Origin: Actinomycetota bacterium
GTDB taxonomy: Bacteria > Actinomycetota > Thermoleophilia > Gaiellales > Gaiellaceae
Assembly (NCBI GenBank): GCA_013696595.1
Contig: JACCYG010000291.1
Coordinates: 1 to 6,474, forward strand
Direction of reading: 5' to 3'
DNA length: 6,474 nucleotides
Part shown: one piece after another, positions 1 through 5,472 of the stretch
Position numbering within the stretch: the stretch's first letter is position 1
Layout: each line of letters opens with the position of its first letter
The notes under the pieces: generated by a model
What the model saw: only the letters and a program-made list of their open reading frames with translations
What the model was told of the DNA's origin: nothing
Databases searched by the model: none
Position numbers and translations under genes: made by a program

Positions 1-90
1 CCCCCACGGACCCCCTTCTTGCCGGCGGAGGAACCTTCCGGTTCCCCCGCACCCCCTCCCCCCACTCATGTGCCAGAGGCTGGCCCATGA
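1..90 (+). CDS. C-terminal fragment of an upstream gene (Pro-rich tail), possibly a cytochrome oxidase subunit
   Basis: Reading frame 1 is open from the window edge to a TGA at 88-90 and gives about 29 residues. The sequence is rich in proline (for example APPPPTHVPEAGP) and has no recognisable domain. The TGA overlaps the ATG of the next gene at 87 as ATGA, a typical junction for translationally coupled operon genes; this is the main reason to believe the frame. Subunit I genes often precede ctaE in actinomycete oxidase clusters, so the tail of ctaD is a reasonable guess, but nothing in these residues proves it. A 29-codon open frame in GC-rich DNA can also occur by chance. Confidence 0.4.
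   Translation, partial: PPRTPFLPAEEPSGSPAPPPPTHVPEAGP
75..79 (+). promoter_or_regulatory. Ribosome binding site of the tandem stress-like gene
   Basis: AGAGG lies 7 bases upstream of the ATG at 87. It supports that ATG as the start and sits inside the putative upstream coding frame, as expected for coupled genes. Confidence 0.55.
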
Positions 91-914
91 GTGAGCCGCG
101 CCACATCCTCGTCCTTGCAAACGAGACCGTTGTCGGCAAGTCGCTGCTCGAGGCGGTGCGAAAGCGCGCCGACCACGGGCCGATCCGGGTGACGGTGATC
201 TGCCCGCAGAACGCGCCGGCGACGGGCTATGTCGTGTACGAGGACGAGCGCCGCTCGGCGGCAGAGCGGCGCCTGCGACGCACGCTCGACCTCCTCCACG
301 AGGCCGGGATCGCGGCCCGCGGTGCCGTGGTCGATCCCGACCCGCTCGCGGCGCTTCGCGACGCCATCCACGAGCACCACCCGGACGAGATCATCATCTC
401 GACGCACCCGGAGATGCGATCCGGCTGGCTGCGGGGGAATCTCGTCGATCGCGCGCGCAGGAGCGCCGGCGACATCCCGGTCGAGCACGTCGTCGTCGAT
501 CTGGACGAGCCGCGTGAGCGAGCGCACGTCCTCGTGGTCGGAAGCCGGACGGTGGTCGGCGAACCGGTCGTCCAGGCCGTGCGTGAGCGCGCCGGCCAGT
601 CGCCGGCCGAGTTCACGGTCATCGTTCCGGCCGACCCTCCCGGCGCCGAGGAGCGCGTCGAGAAGGCGCTTGCACAGCTCCGCCGTGCCGGGTTCGAGGC
701 GACGGGCCACGTCGGCGATCCGGACCCCGTCTGCGCGGTCGTGAACGCTCTCCACGACGAGCCCGTCGACGAGATCATCATCTCGACGTTTCCCGACGAG
801 CGCTCGGGCTGGCTTCGCCGCGACGTGCTCGGCCGGATCCGTAAGCACACGAAGGTGCCGATCCGCCACGTCGTCGTCGAGGAGACCGAGGCCGAGACGG
901 CGCTCGCGTCGTAA
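87..914 (+). CDS. Tandem universal-stress-protein-like protein (two repeats)
   Basis: A 275-residue soluble protein built from two copies of one alpha/beta unit, about residues 6-138 and 147-265. Each copy starts with a hydrophobic strand (HILVLANETVVG, HVLVVGSRTVVG), has a middle DPDP element (83-86 and 211-214), a DEIIIST strand (100-106 and 228-234), an RSGWLR motif (111-116 and 239-244), and ends in a V-HVVV strand. This resembles the small USP-like domain of actinobacteria seen alone or attached to permeases. I do not see the classical GxxGxxxxxxxxxG(S/T) ATP-binding motif after DEIIIST, so nucleotide binding is uncertain. No signal peptide or membrane segment is visible, so it is probably cytoplasmic. 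The ATG at 87 overlaps the upstream stop and has a good ribosome binding site. The TAA ends 5 bases before the ctaE start, so it is probably co-transcribed with the oxidase. Its role is unknown; stress or redox adaptation is a guess. Confidence 0.82.
   Translation: MSEPRHILVLANETVVGKSLLEAVRKRADHGPIRVTVICPQNAPATGYVVYEDERRSAAERRLRRTLDLLHEAGIAARGAVVDPDPLAALRDAIHEHHPDEIIISTHPEMRSGWLRGNLVDRARRSAGDIPVEHVVVDLDEPRERAHVLVVGSRTVVGEPVVQAVRERAGQSPAEFTVIVPADPPGAEERVEKALAQLRRAGFEATGHVGDPDPVCAVVNALHDEPVDEIIISTFPDERSGWLRRDVLGRIRKHTKVPIRHVVVEETEAETALAS
384..788 (+). repeat. Direct 21-bp repeat marking the internal gene duplication
   Basis: The 21 bases coding for DEIIIST (reading GACGAGATCATC and on) occur identically at 384-404 and 768-788. 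They lie at the same place in each protein repeat, 384 bases (128 codons) apart. The spacing is a whole number of codons, as expected for an in-frame tandem duplication of the domain. The flanking DNA has diverged, so the duplication is old and this stretch is probably held by selection on the protein. Confidence 0.8.
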
Positions 915-919
915 ATCCG

Positions 920-1522
920 GTGACGACGACCGCGCACGCGCACGACCACCCGCCGGCGGCGAACGCGAGCTCACGCGTCGACGCGCGTCTGCTCGGGATC
1001 TACATCTTCATCGCGTCCGAGGTCATGCTGTTCGGCTCGTTCTTCACGGCCTATTTCTTCGCGCGCGTGATCGTCGCGCCGGAGACCTGGCCGCCCGAGC
1101 CCTTCGAGCTGCCGGTTTACCTCGCGCTCCTGAACACGATCATCCTGATGACCTCGAGCTTCACGATGCACTGGGCGCTCCAGGCGATCAAGCGGGGGAG
1201 CCGGGCGGGCCTCGTCGCGGGCCTCACGCTCACCTTCCTGCTCGGCCTGACGTTTCTCCTGATTCAGATCCGGGAGTACACGCGGATCGGCTTCGGGCCG
1301 GGTGACCTCGCGTTCGGTTCCTCGTTCTTCGGCCTGACCGGCCTGCACGGAGCGCACGTCTTCGTCGGCCTGAACCTGCTCGCGTATGCGCTCGTCCGTG
1401 CCGTACGCGGTCACTACGGGCCGGCGGCCCACGATCACCTCGGCGTCGAGATCCCCGGGATCTACTGGCACTTCGTCGACGTCATGTGGATCGTGGTCTA
1501 CGTCACCGTGTACGTCCTGTAG
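920..1522 (+). CDS. ctaE: Cytochrome c oxidase subunit III
   Basis: A 200-residue membrane protein of the heme-copper oxidase subunit III family, part of the aa3-type terminal oxidase that reduces oxygen in the cytoplasmic membrane. Subunit III carries no metal centre and supports stability and proton uptake of subunit I. About five helices are visible, near residues 24-48, 64-86, 97-118, 138-161 and 181-200. This is the short five-helix form common in bacteria. Family signatures are SEVMLFGSFFTAY (33-45, including the conserved Glu 34), TGLHGAHVFVG (140-150) and YWHFVDVMWIVVY (182-194) near the C-terminus. The N-terminus is short and His-rich (AHAHDH). The start is GTG at 920, 5 bases after the preceding stop, with no clear Shine-Dalgarno; translational coupling to the upstream gene is likely. 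Subunits I and II would be expected upstream, outside the window. Confidence 0.95.
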   Translation: MTTTAHAHDHPPAANASSRVDARLLGIYIFIASEVMLFGSFFTAYFFARVIVAPETWPPEPFELPVYLALLNTIILMTSSFTMHWALQAIKRGSRAGLVAGLTLTFLLGLTFLLIQIREYTRIGFGPGDLAFGSSFFGLTGLHGAHVFVGLNLLAYALVRAVRGHYGPAAHDHLGVEIPGIYWHFVDVMWIVVYVTVYVL

Positions 1523-1542
1523 GGGCCGGACAGGTCCGGCCC
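1523..1542 (+). other. Strong GC hairpin directly after the ctaE stop
   Basis: GGGCCGGAC (1523-1531) and GTCCGGCCC (1534-1542) are perfect inverted repeats, folding as an 8-bp stem with a CAGG tetraloop. The stem begins on the base after the ctaE TAG and ends 3 bases before the GTG start of the next gene. There is no T-run after it, so it is not a canonical intrinsic terminator. It lies where a ribosome binding site should be, so it could damp downstream translation, protect the ctaE mRNA 3' end, or partly terminate transcription. Confidence 0.6.
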
Positions 1543-1545
1543 GTC

Positions 1546-1785
1546 GTGAGAAACCCGCTCCGGACCGAGGCTGAGGCGTTCAGCTTCGTCCTCGTCGTCG
1601 CCGTGCTCTTCCTCGCGGTCGCGCTCGCGAGCGCGCTTGGCGGCGGAAGGGTGGCTCTCGCGATGTTCCTCGGCCTTCTGATTGGGGTCGGCGCAGGGAT
1701 TTTCTTGAGGAGCGACCCGAAGAAGCGCGAGCCGGCGGTCTGGGAGAGGCCGGCGCCGCCAACCGAGCGTACGATCAAGGAATGA
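1546..1785 (+). CDS. Small two-helix membrane protein, function unknown
   Basis: A 79-residue protein starting at GTG 1546. An in-frame ATG at 1486 would give 99 residues but lies inside ctaE, and the extra N-terminal residues are Arg-rich shadow sequence, so the GTG is preferred. Two hydrophobic helices are clear, at about residues 12-31 (FSFVLVVAVLFLAVALASAL) and 36-54 (VALAMFLGLLIGVGAGIFL), joined by a tight GGGR turn. A charged, Pro-rich tail follows. Arg and Lys flank the segments (R2 and R6 before, R55 and K59-R61 after), so both ends are probably cytoplasmic. The position directly after ctaE suggests an accessory or subunit IV-like oxidase component, but I recognise no family motif. 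Its stop overlaps the next start as ATGA at 1782-1785. A strong hairpin occupies its upstream region. Confidence 0.7.
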   Translation: MRNPLRTEAEAFSFVLVVAVLFLAVALASALGGGRVALAMFLGLLIGVGAGIFLRSDPKKREPAVWERPAPPTERTIKE

Positions 1786-1949
1786 GGTTGCTCGCGTTCC
1801 TCAAGCGTAGGTCCAGCGGATCCGCCCAGACGGTTCACGACCGAGAGCGTCAGCGGCGGGATCTGCGGCGCACCCCGAACTACGACGGACACGGCCCGCC
1901 GCGCGTCGAGCCGCGACCCAACCGGTTCGACGCCGGGCCCGGCGGCTAG
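1782..1949 (+). CDS. Small basic hypothetical protein (55 aa)
   Basis: An ATG at 1782 overlaps the preceding TGA (ATGA) and opens a 55-residue frame to a TAG at 1947-1949. The product begins MRLLAFLKRRSSGS and is rich in Arg, with an RERQRRDLRR stretch near residues 21-30 and a Pro/Gly-rich end (FDAGPGG). It has no membrane segment beyond the short hydrophobic LLAFL start and no motif that I recognise. Support comes from the coupled start and from the frame filling the gap exactly up to the convergent gene. The stop is shared in a CTAG with the cytochrome gene on the other strand. If real it could be a peripheral, membrane-associated small protein; it could also be a chance frame. Confidence 0.5.
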   Translation: MRLLAFLKRRSSGSAQTVHDRERQRRDLRRTPNYDGHGPPRVEPRPNRFDAGPGG

Positions 1950-1956
1950 CCGCCGG
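1939..1956. terminator. 18-bp perfect palindrome carrying both convergent stop codons (possible bidirectional 3' hairpin)
   Basis: CCGGCGGCTAGCCGCCGG reads the same on both strands. Its centre CTAG contains the TAG of the plus-strand 55-aa gene (1947-1949) and the TAG of the minus-strand cytochrome gene (1948-1946). In either transcript it would fold as a 7-bp GC stem with a CTAG loop. A second 12-bp palindrome, GCCGGGCCCGGC (1932-1943), overlaps its left side. Neither side has a T-run, so ordinary Rho-independent termination is doubtful. It is the only candidate terminator between two operons that meet head-on. Confidence 0.5.
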
Positions 1957-2563
1957 TCACGTAGCGCGCGAGGACCCTGATCTGCTCCTCGGTCAGGCGG
2001 CCTTGGTACGGCGGCATTCCCCCGCCGCCCTCCGTGATCTGCTTGAGCGCTTCCTCGAAGCTCTTGTCGGACTCGTCGAGGTTCGGGCCGACGGTTCCGC
2101 TCGACCCGGCGTCGCTCAGCACATGGCAGCTCCCGCAGCCCGACCCTGTGAAGATCGTCTTCGGGTCGGTCTCGTCCGGGGTGACTGCCTGCTTGACCGG
2201 CTTTCCAGCCACCGACGCCACGTACGCGGCGATCGAGATGCGGTCGCCTTCCGGCAGGTAGTCCTTCGTTCCCTCCTCGTCGTAGTCGGGCATCGGCGGG
2301 CCCGGGATCCGCATCTGCTCGAGCGTGACCTCGAAGAACGTGCTGTCCTCGAGGCCCTGGTCGTCCGCGAACTTGAACGCCGAGTCGAGGTTGGGCCCCA
2401 CGTCGCCCTGCGTCCCTGCGTCCGCGAGCGCGTGGCAGGCGCCGCACTTCTGCTGGAAGAGCTCTTTGCCCCGCGTCTCGTCGGCGCCTTCCCGGCTCGT
2501 TGCCGCGCCGCTGCAGCCCGCGAGGAGCGCCGCCGCGGCGAGCGGGACGGCGAACCGAAGCAC
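1946..2563 (-). CDS. Diheme cytochrome c lipoprotein
   Basis: A 205-residue exported electron-transfer protein with two c-type heme sites, KCGACH (Cys40, Cys43, His44) and GCGSCH (Cys143, Cys146, His147). The two halves are related: each heme site is followed by a similar L-DAG--G-VGPNLD run. Likely sixth ligands are Met91 (PGPPMPDY) and Met183 (GGGGMPPY). The N-terminus VLRFAVPLAAAALLAGC is a lipoprotein signal with a LAGC lipobox (Cys17), so the mature protein should be lipid-anchored outside the membrane. The start is GTG at 2563, 4 bases after the STAS gene's stop. Longer versions of the frame run through the STAS gene with low-complexity sequence and are rejected. No good Shine-Dalgarno is visible, so coupling to the STAS gene is likely. 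It may pass electrons to the oxidase encoded by the convergent operon; that is inference. Confidence 0.92.
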   Translation of the reverse strand: MLRFAVPLAAAALLAGCSGAATSREGADETRGKELFQQKCGACHALADAGTQGDVGPNLDSAFKFADDQGLEDSTFFEVTLEQMRIPGPPMPDYDEEGTKDYLPEGDRISIAAYVASVAGKPVKQAVTPDETDPKTIFTGSGCGSCHVLSDAGSSGTVGPNLDESDKSFEEALKQITEGGGGMPPYQGRLTEEQIRVLARYVTGG

Positions 2564-2567
2564 CCGG

Positions 2568-2933
2568 TCAGGCCTGGGCGCCGTCCGGCGAGCCGAGGTT
2601 CGCAACGGCCTCCGCGCGCGTCTCGTAGATAGGAAACACCTTGTCGAGACCCGTGATCTCGAAGATCTTCGTGATATTTCGATCGTTGCAGACGAGCGTG
2701 AGCTGGCCACCGTTCGGCCGGAGCCGCTTCACGCCTCCGACGAGGACCCCGAGGGTCGTCGAGTCGATGAACGTCGTATTTGTCAGGTCGACGAGGACAC
2801 TCTTCCCGCCCTGGCCCACCACCTCGAGCAACTGCTGCTTGAACTCGGGCGCCGTGTAAAGGTCGACCTCGCCCGACAGCGAGATGACGTAGGCGTCGTC
2901 GCCAAGCTTCTCGGTGTTGATGTCGAAGTTCAT
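2568..2933 (-). CDS. STAS-domain anti-sigma factor antagonist (SpoIIAA/RsbV type)
   Basis: A 121-residue single STAS domain. The family's features are in order: an N-terminal strand VISLSGEVDLYTAPEF (16-31), SVLVDLTNTTFIDSTTLGVLV (45-65) with the phosphorylation-site motif D57-S58, and a C-terminal half LTLVCNDRNITKIFEITGLDKVFPIY. Proteins of this type bind an anti-sigma-factor kinase when dephosphorylated and so release a sigma factor; phosphorylation of the Ser by the kinase switches them off. The conserved Ser is present, so the switch should work. No kinase, PP2C phosphatase or sigma gene is in the window, so partners must lie elsewhere. The start is ATG at 2933, with a G-rich stretch (2937-2941) only 3 bases upstream, a weak site. 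It sits between the TPR gene (46-base gap) and the cytochrome gene (4-base gap). Confidence 0.93.
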   Translation of the reverse strand: MNFDINTEKLGDDAYVISLSGEVDLYTAPEFKQQLLEVVGQGGKSVLVDLTNTTFIDSTTLGVLVGGVKRLRPNGGQLTLVCNDRNITKIFEITGLDKVFPIYETRAEAVANLGSPDGAQA

Positions 2934-2979
2934 CTGCCCCCAGGGGAGGAAAAGGACCGCAGTACCTTACCCGACTGCC

Positions 2980-3744
2980 TCAGCCGTTATTCACGCCACG
3001 CGACTGGAGCTGGAGCTGCCTCACCAGGTTCCTGACCTCGGCGCGGTTGGCCGCGTCTGGCGCGAGCTCGAGATAGCGGTTGTAGGCGAGGATCGCCCCC
3101 GCTGTGTCGCCGGAAAGCTGCGATGCGCGCCCGAGCTCGATGAAGAAGGTCGGCTCCTCAGGAGCCAGGGTCGTCAGCTTGCGCCAGACCCCTGCCTCCT
3201 TCTGGTACGCGGCCTGGGCGGTCGAGAACGCCTCCTGGTAGCGCTCGTTTGCGTCGTCTCGGAGCGCTGACGTGATCGGCGGCGAGTCGAGGCCTCGCGC
3301 CAGCGTGCCGTTGGGGTTCAAGAGCTCGTCGCCGAAGCCGGCCTGCTGCGACTCGATCTGAACCGAATTCAGGCGCTTTTCGGCCTCACCCGCCCTGATC
3401 AGATAGAGGCCCGCGAGCTGTTGAAGGGCGTCTGCGTCCTTGGGCCGCAGGGCGATGTAGTCCTCGAGCGCGAGGATCGCGCCGCTCGTCTCCCCTTCAG
3501 CCTGGAGCGCGTTCGCGAGGTCGAGGTGGGCGTCGGCGTCCTTCGGGTTCTTCTTCACGCGCTCGCGCGCGTCCTCGGCCGACTCGCCGCCTGCGGACGG
3601 CTGGCGGTTCAGGAGGTCGGACAGGTAGTCGCCGATCCCCGACCCGCCGGCGCCGACCCCGAAGCCGACGAAGCCGAGCGCGAACGCGAGCGCAAGAGCG
3701 AGAAAGACCCACTTCGCCCGGCGGCGCAGCCGGGGGAAGAACAT
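2980..3744 (-). CDS. Membrane-anchored tetratricopeptide repeat protein
   Basis: A 254-residue protein starting at ATG 3744, whose A is the last base of the amidohydrolase TGA (TGATG). The basic start MFFPRLRRRAK is followed by one hydrophobic segment at about residues 12-31 and then a Gly-rich linker, so the bulk is probably extracytoplasmic on an N-terminal anchor. TPR units are visible at about 69-102 (DADAHLDLANALQAEG and on, ending in the typical LRP), continuing to about 118, and again at about 197-230 (ELGRASQLSGDTAGAILAYNRYLELAP). The middle section (about 119-195) is a less regular helical insert. TPRs mediate protein contacts. Lying next to a c-type cytochrome, it could help assemble a cytochrome or another envelope complex, somewhat like CcmI/CycH, but no specific motif shows this. 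An upstream in-frame start at 3831 would overlap the amidohydrolase and adds only Arg-rich residues. Confidence 0.85.
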   Translation of the reverse strand: MFFPRLRRRAKWVFLALALAFALGFVGFGVGAGGSGIGDYLSDLLNRQPSAGGESAEDARERVKKNPKDADAHLDLANALQAEGETSGAILALEDYIALRPKDADALQQLAGLYLIRAGEAEKRLNSVQIESQQAGFGDELLNPNGTLARGLDSPPITSALRDDANERYQEAFSTAQAAYQKEAGVWRKLTTLAPEEPTFFIELGRASQLSGDTAGAILAYNRYLELAPDAANRAEVRNLVRQLQLQSRGVNNG

Positions 3745-5038
3745 CAGGTCTTCTGCGTGATCGTAGGTTCGGGCACGTTGCCGAGCAGGCGGCCGCGTGC
3801 TCCTGCCGCGCCGCTGCGAAGCTCGTGCCATTCGAACCCTCCTTTCCTGTAGCGCTCCTCACCGTCGACGCCGGTGAGCTCGATCCGCTCGGGAGAGCCG
3901 CCCAAGACGACCGCGTCGGCGGGGTCCTCCCAGGGCAGATACGGCGACCCGGAGAGCGAGACGACCGCGAGATCGGCGCGCTTCCCGGGCGCGAGCGATC
4001 CGACCTCGTCGTCGAGGCCGAGTGCGCGCGCGGAGCCAAGCGTAGCGAGTTCCAGCGCTTCCGATGTCGCGAGGACGTTCGGGCGGCCTGCCCGTACGCG
4101 CGCGGTCAGCACGACGCTTCGGAGCTCCTCGAAGAAGTCGAACGACGGTGCCGACGCGGGACTGTCCGTACCGATCCCGATGCGCATCCTCGCTTCGCGA
4201 AACTCCGCAAGCGGCGCCATGCCGCATCCCAGGATGGCGTTCGAACGGGGGCAGTGGGCAATGGCGCGATCTCTTCGGCATCGACCTTGACGCAGTGCGC
4301 GGCGAGAACGTTCGGTCCGAGGAGGCCGGCGGCCGCGAGCATCCTCGTCCCGGTCGTGCCGGCCGGTTCGACGAGGAGAGTGCGGAAGGCCGCCCAGGGG
4401 CCATCGCCCGCCGTCACATAGGCGACCTCGGAGGCGCTCTCGGAAATGTGGGTCGCCATCGGCAGCCCGAGCTCGGCGCAGGCTCGGTAAACCTCGAGCG
4501 AGACGGTGAACGGGGTGTGTGGCGACACTGCGGGCCGGACGCGGTCGGAAAAGGAGTCCTCGGCGCGCGCACGGTTCTCCGCCATGCGCGCGAGTGACGC
4601 CGCCGGGTCGTCGCCGAAGACCTCGAGGTAGACGATCGCGCGCAGGCCGAGCTCGGCGCAGGCGACCGCCGCGGCCCCGCTGTAGCTGCAGTCGCCGATC
4701 GTGGTGACGCCCGAGGCGAGGTTCTCGGCCGCGCCGGCGCGGGCGATCGCTAGGTAGTCGTCCCACCCGATCCGCCACTTGCGCTCCGTGTGGAGGGTGA
4801 TCCAGTCCGCAAAGTCTGCAAGGGCGTCGCCGAAGCCCCCGTAAACGGCGTACTCGACGTGGGTGTGGGCGTTCACGAATCCTGGGACGATGACCGCGTC
4901 CTCGAAGCACTCGCCTTCGCCGAGCTCGGACGCAGAGCCGACGGCCGTGATCCGTCCAGCTTCGATCACGACCGCTCCGTTCTGGATCGGCTCCCCCTCG
5001 ACGGGAAGCACCCAGTCGGCCGAGAGCGTGCGAGACAC
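3744..5038 (-). pseudogene. COG0402-type amidohydrolase/deaminase, interrupted by a frameshift
   Basis: A metal-dependent hydrolase of the MtaD/TrzA (S-adenosylhomocysteine/aminodeoxyfutalosine deaminase-like) group, in two frames. The N-terminal part starts at GTG 5038 (VSRTLSADWVLP) and runs about 258 residues. It has the metal motif PGFVNAHTHVEY (His58, His60), THISES (His197, Glu200) and AAHCVKVDAEEIA (His248). The frame then changes near 4262-4268, and AIAHCPRSNAILGCGMAPL continues in the next frame. That part holds the metal Asp in IGIGTDSPAS and the closing LGSARALGLDDEVGSLAPGKRADLAVV segment, and ends at TGA 3744-3746. Unshifted, the first frame stops at 4106-4108. All family motifs survive across the two frames, so the lesion is either recent or an assembly error. 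The region between EEIA and AHCP looks about 7 residues short, which points to a lost segment rather than one missing base. A deaminase is likely; the substrate cannot be told from the sequence. Confidence 0.88.
4257..4270 (-). other. Frameshift point in the amidohydrolase
   Basis: On the minus strand, GAG ATC GCG (E-I-A, frame 1) runs directly into GCC ATT GCC CAC TGC (A-I-A-H-C, frame 2). Relatives that I know have about ten residues between the EEI and AHCP motifs; here only 8 bases remain. A deletion of about 22 bases fits both the missing length and the frame change, and the span 3744-5038 (1295 bases) becomes a multiple of three if 22 bases are restored. The size estimate is inference from family spacing. 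Confidence 0.7.
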
Positions 5039-5070
5039 ACACCGGATGCTACGGCGCGAGAGCCGTGCGG

Positions 5071-5460
5071 CTAGCCCTTCACGACGACGACCGCCTCCAT
5101 GAAGGGATGAACCTTGCAGAAATAGTGGTACGTCCCGGGCTTCTTGAACGTCGTCTCGTATGTGCCGTCCTTGTTCAGGAGCTTGGACTGCAGCTCCGCG
5201 CCTTCCTTCGAGGTGACGGTGTGCTGCGCGGTGTCCTCGTTCGTCCACCGGACGGTCGTATTCACCGAGACGGGGAGTGTCTTCGGCTTGAACGCGATCC
5301 CGGCTATCACGACGCGTTCGCCTCTCGACCCGCCGGACTCGGCCTGTGTCGTCTCCTTCTCCCCGGTCGTCTTGGCCTCCGTCGCCGATCCTCCGCACCC
5401 GGTGGCACCGACGACCGCAACGACGAGCGTGAGCGCGATCGGGGTATAGCGGCGGTGCAT
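5071..5460 (-). CDS. Cupredoxin (plastocyanin-like) lipoprotein
   Basis: A 129-residue type I (blue) copper protein. The copper ligands are clear: His80 (TAQHTV), then Cys115, His118 and Met121 in YFCKVHPFM, the usual His-Cys-His-Met set near the C-terminus. The N-terminus MHRRYTPIALTLVVAVVGATGC is a signal peptide ending in a probable lipobox Cys22, followed by a Thr/Glu/Gly-rich linker (about 23-48) and a domain of about 80 residues. It should be lipid-tethered outside the membrane and shuttle electrons. The twin-Arg in HRRYTP is not a good Tat consensus, so Sec export is more likely despite the tat neighbours. The start is ATG 5460, with GGAGG 7 bases upstream. Longer frames to 5562 would overlap tatC and add Arg-rich shadow sequence. 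The amidohydrolase follows 32 bases later. Confidence 0.93.
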   Translation of the reverse strand: MHRRYTPIALTLVVAVVGATGCGGSATEAKTTGEKETTQAESGGSRGERVVIAGIAFKPKTLPVSVNTTVRWTNEDTAQHTVTSKEGAELQSKLLNKDGTYETTFKKPGTYHYFCKVHPFMEAVVVVKG

Positions 5461-5467
5461 GAGTCTC

Positions 5468-5472
5468 CCTCC
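5468..5472 (-). promoter_or_regulatory. Ribosome binding site of the cupredoxin gene
   Basis: GGAGG on the minus strand, 7 bases before the ATG at 5460, is the strongest Shine-Dalgarno in the window. It fixes the start directly before the signal peptide. It follows a 70-base gap after tatC, so the cupredoxin gene is translated independently rather than by coupling. Confidence 0.8.

Noticed and set aside
30..45. GGAACC-TTCC-GGTTCC inverted repeat as a terminator or operator
   Set aside because: The stem is only 6 bp, has no T-run, and lies inside the likely upstream coding frame.
66..974. Long antisense frame (302 aa) opposite the stress-like gene, and similar long Arg/Ala-rich frames throughout
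   Set aside because: These are shadow frames caused by strong GC bias. Their composition is low-complexity, they have no motifs, and the opposite strand has clear homology-bearing proteins.
2943..2979. Possible promoter in the 46-base gap before the STAS gene (a TAAGGT stretch)
   Set aside because: No matching -35 element at proper spacing could be seen, and a single -10-like hexamer is expected by chance.
4106..4597. Programmed frameshifting in the amidohydrolase rather than mutation
   Set aside because: No slippery heptamer or downstream structure is evident at the junction, and the motif spacing is short by about seven residues, which slippage would not explain.
5071..5460. Cupredoxin as a Tat substrate, because it lies next to tatAC and has an RR pair
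   Set aside because: HRRYTPIAL lacks the rest of the twin-arginine consensus, and a standard lipoprotein signal explains export.
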